This document shows positions 39,501 through 51,500 of a stretch of DNA of 64,000 bases, piece after piece. The stretch is from Serilophus lunatus (lineage: Eukaryota > Chordata > Aves > Passeriformes > Eurylaimidae). Each line of letters begins with the position of its first letter. Position 1 is the first letter of the stretch. Made by a program: the position numbers and the translations under genes. A model generated the notes under the pieces. That model had not been told where the DNA came from. It searched no databases and saw only the letters and a program-made list of their open reading frames with translations. The stretch covers positions 1 to 64,000 of the forward strand of contig VXBA01006129.1 of assembly GCA_013399895.1 (NCBI GenBank). The letters are read 5' to 3'.

Positions 39501-42500
39501 CGCCACAGCACTCCTATAAGCCACAATGTCTCAGTGCTAGGAAGTCCTCTTTGTTCACATGTGTGAATACTACTATACAAAACCACGAATGCATTAGCCC
39601 ATTGAACATACACATTGATTTTCACAAAAGAGAAAGATTTTATGTGGCCCTCTAGAGTAACAAAAACTACGCAAGACCTTAGAAACAAATTCACTGCATT
39701 AAGATACTTAAAAACATAATTTTGAGCATTCTTGTATATTTGGATTCAAGCGTTGCTGGATGCCTTCTGCTTGAAAGAAAAAGGTTATCATCTGTTCTTG
39801 GATCTAGAAACCTATTATTTTATTAATATTTTAGACCCATCATACACATTCAGATTGACTCTTAATCCAGGAGAATTGGGTACAACTGTATATCCTTTCT
39901 ACACCACCTGTATGCTACAGTGACACTTCTGACTCAGACCTCACCCAAGAACAACAAAAAATTCAATAGCATATCAGCAAAATAAAAATCACAAAGACAC
40001 AGAATGAAGGCTTCCTAAAGAATAGATTGATGCAAATCCATCCACTCATTTTCTAAGTGTCTTACACAAAGAAAGCAGCTGTGAACTCACCTCAACAAGT
40101 TGTTCTTTCTGCTCTGAGAGCTTACAAGTATATTCTGCTACAGCTTCAAGATTTCCTTCTACTCCTGTGACTTTTAATGCTTTGAGAACCATATGATCTG
40201 TATGGTATTTTAGAAGATCTGCTGCCAAAGATGTTGCTGCACTGTGGACCTTGAGTAGCATTACGAGGAGAGATAAACCATGGAAGGAAAAAAATTAATT
40301 CAGTACCAAGTCAAACAAATTTAAGAGACAGACTGATTTTTCCAAGAAGCAAAAAATTTTCTACCATGAAAGCTCATATATAGCTTGCTGAATATCTGGG
40401 ATTTTATTTCTTCTATCACTATTCAAAGAATAAAGATAAGATGCACTGCACTTAAAAAACCCCTCAAACCCCTAAAAATTCACAACCAAAAAACCCACCA
40501 CCAAAAAACCCACAAAACAAACAAAGAAAAAACAAGCAACATTCCCCCCCCACTCCCCGCAAAAAAACAAAAACAAAAAACCACCACAACCAAATATGGA
40601 GAGAAATAAAAGAGCAGCTGGGTAAAATGTGGACCTGAAATCACAACACTGCTGCTTTCTGATTAGGTTACAGCTGAGGAAAAACCAGTTGCATGAATCT
40701 GTAGGTCACCAAGTTCAGTATAAGCAAGGCACAGTGTCTGCTCCACTTCTCACAAAAAACATACATTAAACTTTGTGAATCAGACTGAAGCCACACAACA
40801 TCTGAGCTGATAATATATTAGAAATTAGAATTATCAGTGATGCAGAGAAAAGGTAGACTATGCCCAGCTTGTGAAACAGCCTTAGGAAAGTAAAAAGCAC
40901 CTGTTCCACAAGGAGGTGAAGAAGTCTCAAACACTTTCCCTACAGCCCCAAGAAGCAATGAGAAGCTTCTCCTTTAAACACATCCCTAAATCCAGGCACA
41001 CTTTCAGCCCCATGGATGTGCTGAAATTGTGCTGTGAAGTACCCTGTTTGACAACAGCTACCAGTGACAGCTGCTCCTAGTTCTAGTAAGCAGTCAGTAG
41101 GTTTAGCTATGCCCTGCAATCAGCCCCATTTTAAGAACGTAAGTAAAATCAAAATAGGACCTCTTTAGAAATACTTCTATGTACTTCTATGTTCGTAAGA
41201 CCATTATGAGTCTTGCAATATTGCACTCATTTTGCTAAACCACACTGAATATAGAACAAGTTTGGCTGTTCAAGGAGTAGGCATTTTTTAAAGCTCTTAT
41301 GAATGCAATGAACTTGAAATTGACACTGCAGAGAAGAGAACGTTTACTGGAATGATATCTTAGTATTTCTGTTTTGTTTATTTTTACCCCTTCCCCCTGG
41401 CAACATTACCTGTGCACCCAGAATTAAGTTTTTCTGGTTTTGTTTTTTTAATTTGATAAAAGACAACTGAATTGCTGCCTCAAAACCTGATGCAACTGTT
41501 TTTAGAAGGGAAAGAAAACTGCTGTGACAACCTCTTATAAACTATTTACATAATGTTGTTTGCATGGCATTAAAAATTAGCTCAAACCACTAATCTCTGA
41601 AATTAAGTCAGCTCTGGAGAAAGGATATATGAAAGGCTTGTAATGTTAGAGCAGGAACTGGCAACTCTCGTTTATATATAGACTACATAGAGATTGCCTT
41701 TTCGTCAGAGATTCTTTTCATCATGTTCTAAAATAGAACTGTACTTAATACTGTCTCTGATCTTTAGCAGGAAAATCATCTCAAGGAAGATAACTTTCGT
41801 TTCTTCCTTGAAAAGACAAAGATGAGAAAGAACTATTTTGTAAGGCTGTCTTGTGTTCTCAGCCACTCAGGCGCTCAAAAGCCTTCTAATTAGAATCACA
41901 ATACGCTCATTTTACCAGTGAGATCCTGGTTGCTCACTGGTATACTGCAGCATCCCCAGTCAGACTGACAAGGCAGTCATATCAAGAAACATGGCTACTG
42001 TGTGGTCAAGTCAATCACTAGTTAGAGAACAACAAAAATTACATAATCCTTGAAACTTACTTCTAAGTGTAGCATCAATTAATTTAAAAATGGTCCTTAC
42101 TAAAGCAAGCTTTTCAACTCTCCTAGTCACCAAAGCAAGTAATAGAGAATTTAGGATTTGCTAGTTTAGAAATCCACACCCACTCCATTTGCTCCACAAT
42201 TTCTAAAGCAGCATACTATGTTTTCACCTGCGTTACTTTTAATATGGACCTACATCTCAGGACACAGGTAACACACCATTTCATATTTTATGTCACCTTT
42301 GTTAGCTGGTTTACAGAAGGCAATTTTCTGTTTTTGTCACCTGACAAAGTTCTTTAACCTTAAGTGTAGTAAATGTGTAGTCTTTGTTGCGTGCCATTTT
42401 CGCAAATATAAACCTGTGGTTTAAGGATAATGTGTTTTTACATTTCTAGAGCTGCAAGAAAATACATGTGTCATGGGTTTAACCTGTTTGTCTTTTGACT

Positions 42501-45500
42501 TCTTCCCCATTCCTTTCTCCCAGAGAGAGGTGTTCCCCTGGTCAAGAGGCGGCAGCAAAAGCGGAACAGCAGCGGCCCAAGCCCACTTCCTCCCCCAGCC
42601 CACGCCGTGGGAATGGGCGTGCACGGGGATGTGTGTGTGTGTTTTCCCCTGTCGCAGTGTGCGGCAGGAGCCCCACCGCCGTCGGATCACTTTCTCCCGT
42701 TGTGGTGCGGGATGGGAGCCCTGCCCCCAGCGCCATTGGAATGGAACCGCGTGGTCCTGCTGGGTGCCGCCATTTTGCAGTGATGCCAGCGAAGGGGCGG
42801 GCTGGCTGGACAAACTAAACTGTGTGGGGCTCCCACTGAGACGGGCACGGGGCATGTGCACAGCCGTTGGGATTGCAACTTCCTGGTTTTCTCCGTGTTT
42901 TTCTTTGGCATCGGTGAGGATTTCCTGAAGAGCCTGGATACCAGCAGCAGCAAGCCCAACATTTCCAGTTGGCAGCTCGAATTCTCTTGTCATAAACTTT
43001 TCCAGCAACTTTTTTTCCTTTTCTGTGGGCCCCAGGAGGTGGGGCTGTGGGGAGGTAGAGCGTGCTTTTCTCCTGTGGGATTCCTGGGGCAGCTGCAGGG
43101 TGGTAGACCATGATTTCTTCTGTGGGATTATCAGGGGTTGCGGGGTGGAAAGGTATGTGGTTCTCCCTGGTGTGGGTGAGGGGTTTGTGTTTGTGTGGTG
43201 AGTGTGTAGGTGGCTTTTGGGGTTATGGGTCTGGGGGTGGTTGGTATTAAGATATAAATATATATTTATTTATATATTTATATTTTTTATCATCATTATT
43301 CTTCTTCCTGTATTTTTCTATAATAAATCTTGTTGTATTCACTTAACTAGCTTCTGTTCTGGGTGTTAAATAATTCTCCGTTGTCTCAAACTGAGACAAC
43401 ATGATGTTAATTCTTTCACATACCACATTCTAGCCACCTGTGGCTTTATGATCTATGTAAATACACAGTTGCATCCTAATTTACCTGGGAACCCTTCCAT
43501 CTCATTCAGCACCCAGGAACTACGTTACTCAAAAAGGATAGTACAGTTTAAGCAGCTGAATGCCATTTAAAAAGCTCTGCTACTGATTTCCTACATAGTG
43601 GTGACCAAACTACAAACTATTAATCAAAGTGCACAAGTTATGTACCCTCGACTTTCTGGGAGCCCAACAACCCTGCCTGACAGCAGAAGTGCAAAGCACT
43701 TAACTGCAACTGAAATAGACTCAAAGCACTGTTCAAGTCTTCAGGCCAGCTGCAGGAATTGCAATTCGGAAGACAAAATTTCTCATTTCGCCTCTATTGA
43801 AAAAAAAGGGGAGCATGATTTTCTGAGCATTTGAGGTTTTCCAGCCTAGGGATGTTCATTTCTCTTAACATCTTGCTCTGCTCTTAGACTTCACTTCTCT
43901 GTCTGTTTAAAAAGAACAGTAATTTAAAGCAGTTGAAAAGGTATCTGAATGATTCTGCAAATATTTAGGAAGCTGCCAGAAACCAGTAATTCTGTATTTG
44001 ACTCGAATCTGTGGAACAGATAAGGCAGCAATGCTATTCCGTAACAGGAAGGGTGAAGAACCCGATCAGCAAATGCAGCCCATCCTATGTACCAAATGAG
44101 GCAGTTATTCTATGTGTGTAAGCAGACTCCCAGCATGCTTGCATTCAGGAAAAGAAGATGACTTACTGTTGAGAAAAAACCCGAGTACAAGGCAATGTCA
44201 AAACACACTTCTGCTACAGAAATCAATAGTACAGGTTAAGTACAAACAAATTGCAAATGTAATTTATTAATTGAGACACATACTACAAGAAAAAGTATTT
44301 AAAACAGTGATGCACACATCCTCAATAAGTTTGACTTTACATTTAAAGTAATGATTATATATATAGTACTTATTTCCAAGCACTTCTTTTTTGTCAGTTA
44401 GCAATGAGCCTATGTATTCTAATCAGTAAGGGCATAGAAGGTACTAGCTTCCAGATGTCATTCTCATTTAGCTACTCTTGTCTATAAATAGATGTTAGCC
44501 TTTTGGGTACAGGATCCCATTTTACAACTTCACATATAACAAGTAAGAATTTCAAATATTTTTATTCAGTTTATCTTACTTAAGCTACACTTACCTCTCT
44601 TTTAAGTTCATTCATGCACTGGCATGTTTTTAAAATGGCTACTTCCAAGTCTTCCATGAGATCCTTTGTCTTCTGGTTTTGCTACAAGCCAAAGAAAGCA
44701 ACCAACAAGACATTACTCAAAGAAGTCAGCAAACCCCACCCTCAGATCATGTGTCATTAGTTTAAGAAGCTCTAGAAGACGGCCTTTTCTTCCTAGATAA
44801 AATATTTTCATATGCACATCCTGTGTATATTCTGCTTGAAAAATTCTTTTATAGAAACATTTATCACCTAATTAAATCTAAAAATAACAGCGATGCAATT
44901 ACTTGACTGCTTTTGTTCAACAAAACCAATTAATTTCTAAGCCTCACTGAGCTTTTTTTCAGGGAAAGTGTTTCCTTAAACTTGAGAAGATCCAAAAATC
45001 TTCTGTCTAACCAGCTCGAAGTAAAGTGAGTTTAAGGCATTTTTATTTTTCTCTACATATAAACACTCTTATAAAGAGGTATCTAAACCACTATACTAAA
45101 TGTTCTACATTGAATTATAAAAAGATCCCTCAGAAAATATTCACCCTTCAATAAAGCTGTTGAGTTGAAACTAAAAGGCCACTTCAGTGAGCAGATGCTA
45201 TTTTATTTGCTACTGTGTCTTTAGACACAGCTAGGCTGGGTTATTTATTAACGAAAATACTTAATGCACAAGCACACATATGCACACCCAAGTATTTTCA
45301 AGGATCATATATATGCATAATCATTTATAAGGCTCTCATTTCTATCTCTTGAAATGTAGCATGTAAATTATTTAGAGGTGATCACTTTCCACCAGTAACA
45401 GAGCTTAGAAATACCCAAGTGTCTTAGTTTTGGCTGGGATAGAATTAATTTTTCTCATAAATCTGGAATGGTGCTGCTTTGGATTTGAGACAAAAGAAGT

Positions 45501-48500
45501 GCTGACAACATGGGGATGTGTTAGTTATTGCCTAGCAGTGTTTGCACAGCTGCCTACCAGGGCTAACGATCAACATCAAGCTAAACAGAGACTCAGTTTC
45601 TGTAGTTAAGGGTGCCTACGCAGTTAATATTCTAAATGTATTCGATATGATCATGAAAATATTCTGTATCATAACAGTAAGATTTTTATGCCCTTCAAAC
45701 TGCTCTACTGCATTAAGAACATCTGACTGCAAAGAGAAAAAAAGAAACAAATGCTTCCTCAGAAGTAATACACTCAGTTTCTTAAGTATCCTATACCAGT
45801 ACACATTTGCCATGTTTCAGAGTGCTGATAAGATTTTATGCTATACATTTCCCTGGAAGCAAGACTGAAAGCAAGTCAGCATCAAAAACAGAAACTGCAT
45901 TTTCGTCTCTTCTCCTCCTCTTTTTGCATGTATCTTCTATTATCTTCAAGGAACAAGTAAGACAAATGGCAGAGAGAGGCTTAACACGCTTCTTCCCTAA
46001 TAAGAAAAACTACCATCATTTAAATAATGTAAAAAAAAAGGACAAAAAAAATAGCCTGTAAATCATAGTGTCTCTTTTCTACCTCCAAAAGATTAAAAAA
46101 AAAATCAAATTTTTTAGAGTATTTCCCTTTCCAACAGTTTAACCACTCTCAATATGCCACTGAGACCAAGAAACAAAACTGTGGTCACTGTTATGGGGTC
46201 AAGACAATTGAAATCTCTGAACTACTACACCAGAAGACCAAACTGTTTAAGACTTCACAACGATACTCCTGTTCACTGTCTTGCTTCCATTTACAGCTTC
46301 ATTAAAATTAGTCTAGTACCACCAATAGCCTAATTTAGCCATCAAAGAATCAATGAAGCAATACCACTGGGGCAAGAGGAGGATAGAACATATGGAAGTT
46401 GCAGAAGCACAGAACAAACTGTGGCTTCCTCGATCAGCTCTCGCTGTGAGGAATACACTCAGTTCTCTCTTCCCAGGCCAGAAGAAAGACTGCATTAAAA
46501 ATTTCTTTCCAAAGTAGAGGTGAAAAGATTTACTTTGCTAAAAAACTCTTACAGCTTGCATCCACACTGAAACCAGCTGCTCTAGTTCCATTTTAGCCTG
46601 TTTAGACAGCTCCAAAATGTGTTCTCTGTGCTCATGACTGGTATAGGCAGAGTCTGTGAAGTCTTCTGTATGTTCCAAGATAACTTCCAGCATTGTTGAA
46701 AGGTTCTCTTTTGAAAGAAAATAAAGATTCTCACGAAGACCCTCCACCTTATTCTGAAAAAGAAGCATATCAGTTCCTTGAGAATTTATGTGATTCTATA
46801 GTTATGGCACAAATGCATCATTTTACATTTTATTTTTCTCCTCAGTGCTTTTTTAGGTGTTCATTTATTTTCAAAGTAATTCAACACTTTGCTTGTGTCC
46901 ACATCTCCAGTTTGGGGTTTGGGGGTTTTTTTTAAAAAGTGATAATGTCATCAGCAAATTACTGGCCACTTATTCAGGAGAAACAGCAAATATGTCACTG
47001 TTCTACTGCTGTCAATAAAAAGTTTTTAAGTTCAGTAAGTTTCAGAAATTAAATGTGTATTTCAATTTCGTTTGATTTTTCCATATCCATGTCATCTATT
47101 TTGAGTAGTTTTCTAAAAAATTGTATGTAACAAATTGAATACTTTGAGGCACTCTGCAAAAATTTCAGTTGAATTCTAAAGGGGGGGAATAACTAAATAA
47201 ACCAAAGTGACAGGCTCAAAAGCAGAAAGACATGGTTGGTTGTTCATTAACTGTTCTTAAGAGTATGAAATTTAGAAAAGTGTTTATAGGGAAAAAAAGA
47301 ACTCAGCTGCAATTTCAATTCAGAACATTTCATCTGAATGACAGCTGTCTCTTAAATGTCTGTATGAAAAAAATTTATTTTAATGAAGGTCTGATCAGAT
47401 CCCGATTGTCCGGTTTACTCAGTGTCAAGGCATCACCTCAACAAAACAGAGTTCTGAATATATACTGATTCAGGAGATGGCAAGTATCAGGAGGCCTATT
47501 TTGGCAATAACTATGAAATTGTAGTCACTCTTTGTCAGATTCTCTAACATTTTGGGACAGTTATTTAAATTGAAACTGCTGAGGAGATGCAGCTCCACCA
47601 TTTTGAAATGAAAATTACTTTTTTTCCCCCACAAAATCCTAGTTATGAGGTATTTTATTGGCTGAAGAAAATAATATTATTTCTACTCTTACCTTGAATT
47701 CTTTGATGCCAGAATATATGCTGATGGGGGCCATTTCATTTTCTCCATTTGGTCTAGAGTCAGTTACAATTTCTATTACCTGTTCCAAAGCCAGTCTCAT
47801 CCGATGAAAAACTCCATCTTTGTTAATACGAGCAGATTCACAGTCCGGATGCCTCAGACAAGTCTTTTGAAAGAAAGGAAAGCAACTATTATGAAAGAGT
47901 ACATATGCAGTATATATCGAAATGAATGTTTCCTGCTAAGGCAAGTCTAAAGAATGTGTTAGAATATGGTTAATTCTTTCTGCTAAACAGCTGTTAAGTA
48001 AAATTCACACAGTTACTCGGAATACAGAGATTTTCTTTACTCATCCTTTACTCATACAAGCTTCTTTAGCACCAAGTTTAAAGTGGGGTTGAGAGAGGAG
48101 GGTCGGCTACCCTGTCAGATGCCACACTCTGTGATTTAGCCAAAGCTCACCTTTGAAGCAGTCAGGAGCATCATGGTGCACTTCTCAAGAACAGCCCTAG
48201 ATGCTGCCATTCTAGCCTTTTTCTTCTCATCCTTCAAATCCTAAACATCAAAGGAAAAAAATGACCTGAATATTACACAGTATATAAAATACTAACTGCT
48301 TGTGACACTGGAAAAAGGAAACACTGTTGCAGATGAATGGGTTGTGAGAAAGCTTCCTAATGTCTGACAATTGCTATTTTCAGCCTAACTCAAGATCTAG
48401 AACTTGCTTTTCAGAGAGATTTTAATTTATGCATTTATTCTTGGCTCTATTCAATTCATATTTCACAGAAGGAAGATCTCTGAGATAGCGAGCATGTTAT

Positions 48501-51500
48501 GTAAACTGTTGCTAATTTTGCTATTTTTATCCTATAGCATTATTCATAAAATAGAAAAATTAGGGGAAAAGAAATTGGGGGGAGGGTAAGACACAGAACA
48601 CCTGCTTTTCATTGTACTACAGTGGAGGAAATGTAAACTAAATCTTTTTTCTACTTGAGTATATTTGCTACATGCCAGGAAAAAATAAAGTCTTGACAGT
48701 CTAAAAAAGTAATTCCTCTGTATTCCTCTGCGTTGAGTACATAAACTTCTCAAGAACCTCCCAGGGAGATGGACACATCTGAACTAACCCCCAGCAAGTT
48801 CATCAAAATGGAAGAATTTAGACTCTAGACTGGGATGTGGGGGAAGAGGGCAAGACATGAATCCCTCAACATGTAAGAGGGTCCAACATGGGGAAGAGTT
48901 TAGAAAGCTATAACTACAATCTTCTCACTATTCACAAAGATAGCTGAGTGCTATCAGAGTGTTAAAAAGACAACTGAATGGGACAAGCTAAAAAGGGAAT
49001 AACTAATCCTCATTTACCCTACATTCAAAAATGTAGGCAAAACCATTTGATTAGAAGAGATTTCAAAAGGACAAATATTACTTAGCCCAGCTCAAGTAGA
49101 TTACAATCTCATGCAGAAAACAACTGCCTAACACAATGAGTGGTCTTACTCCACTATTAATTGTCCCATTTAGGTTGATGCATGCATTCTGAAAACAAGG
49201 AATGTGATGACTCTTTTATGCCAACTTCTTCCACTTTGCTGCAATGTAGGAAGGGAGAGCTAAGGACTAGTTATCACTGAAAACCCAAATCAGTTGAAAA
49301 TACTATCACTTAGTAGTAATGCATCTTTCTTACAAAGGAACAACTGCTATGCATACTTCAGGATAAAAAAGAGTTAATTTCCAAGTGGGTATTTCCTTTC
49401 ATTATAATGTAGGCTTTCCTAGAAATGGTTCTTTCATACTGAACATGTACTTATCAGACTCAGCACACATCAACAGAGAAAGGAAACACATGAGGTCGGC
49501 CAACCATTTATACAAATTGAACTCTGAATTTTGCTGCATATTAAAGACTCTATATATCAAACTCTGGTTCAGTTCTGAATTGTCGAGGAAAAAAAGTTCT
49601 AGATTGTCAAGGAAAAGCAACTGGAGCTCACAGCAGAATTTTTAAGCCTCATCAAACTCTATTGACATAGAAGTAGTGAGGGAAAAAAGCTTCATGTGTG
49701 AATGAAAGGCTTTGAAAGAGTAGCTGCACGTGAGAAGTTTTTAACCTATACCCAGAAAAATATTTCATCATCATAATAAAAAAACAAACACTAACAAGCC
49801 ACGAAGCAGATGCTTTATTAGAACCTAAGGATTTCATGTTTGGAGTTTTCTAAAATAATTACTTTGCTATCAAGTCCCTTCACTATGTGAAAACATCAAG
49901 GTTTTTCTGTCAAGGAGCTGATAAATTCTCTACCAGTGTAATGAGCCAGAAAGGTTAAAGCCAAAAGACAGTGACTGAAGCCAAGAGACACTACAAATAA
50001 CATGCACCCAGGCATCTGAAAGATACACATATAAAACAATGCTGTAATATTTCTCAGAGTGAGCTTTAAAATCAAAAGATGTCCTTTGAGTTGAGCAAGG
50101 AGAGGTTAGGTACCAGAAAAAGGCCATCAGCAACTGGCTTGTTTAGTTAATCATCCCAGAAGAACACAAATCTTCCAAATAATAAGATGAAAATTGTATT
50201 GGACAATATCTCTCACAACCTTTTATTGATACTTACATTTTGCCGATCTCCAGTTAAATGGGCAAACTCTACCATTTCATTTCCAAACTGGCTGAATATT
50301 TGTACAAACTCCTGGAAACTACTGACTTTTTCTAGTTGCTCCATTGTTGCAAGAACCTGCAAGATAAAGGAAAATACTGTAGATTATCACGATGCTAAAC
50401 AGAAGACATTATCATTAAATTAGGAATACTATTATTTACAGAAACTTCTAAATTTTGTAGTTTAAAATGCAACTTCTTTTACTGTTTTATTAAAAGCTAA
50501 ACAGCTGGAAACCAAGTGCAAATTAAAAATCATACTTCATTCAAAATGAGTCATCTGTTGTCAGCCCTCAAAAAACATTTTCCTTACTCCTCCCAGTATC
50601 AAGAGTAACAGCATTACAGTTTCAGCTTACAGATTTAGGAAAAGAAGTCTTTTTAAAGTTAATAAGATAATAACAAGTGCTCGAAATTAATATACAGATT
50701 ATATCCTTGTGTTGTAACTCTCAATTTCAAAATTCAATTTCATATGCATAACTTTCAAAATCTAAAACCACAGTTGTGTAGATAGATGTATTAAAAAACA
50801 GGCAACAGAATTCAACAAAATTAAACAAAAAAGTTAAACATTAGTTAATACAGTTTTATACTTTCCATAACTCTAATTCTGAAGATTTTTATTAGTTGGG
50901 TATATTCAGTTCTTTATTTTATACACAAGTTATATCCAGCTCGTACTCAAGGTAAATCAAAGCATGTAAAATCAGCATTTTTAAAAACATTCAGCAAAAG
51001 CTATCATATAGCTTATAAATTACTGATTACTGAAGCCATCCTGTGCAGTCACTACAATATGGTTTATAACAGAGATTAACATCAGGGTTTTTCAGGTTAG
51101 ACATATACTTGCTAATCTCAAAGTGATCTTTGAGATCCATTAAAAGTTTTCAGAAGGAAAACAGTCAAAGCAGTTCTTCATTGTTTTTCAGACTGGAGAT
51201 AAGCTTCTGCATGAATATTTATCAAACTGTACTTGAAAGGGAAAGACTTCAACTTATTTTTCCTTTCCTATGCCAAAAGTTAACTTCCCTCCAACTCAAA
51301 AAATGGTCTACATACCTGATTACGACAAACTACCCCTTCCCTACAACCCTGGGGAACTCTCCTAGGAGCACCCATTCCTTTGCAGTACAGCAGCTGCTCA
51401 ATATCAGTTATAACCTATGTAAAGCACATGTTCCACTAAATCCAGTGGACCACCTTATCATGCAATATTAGACTTCAGTATCTGTCTGACTTCATTAAGT

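Larger units (their letters stand above)
40250..44594 (-). other. CTNNAL1 intron hosting the solo LTR
   Basis: 4.3-kb intron. It contains the A/C tract at 40449-40593 and the 930-bp LTR at 42469-43398. The remaining sequence is AT-rich and unremarkable. Confidence 0.75.

Noticed and set aside
42421..43113. Cluster of open frames up to 195 codons, suggesting a gene
   Set aside because: They lie in the GC-rich part of a solo LTR bounded by a target-site duplication and show no protein family features.
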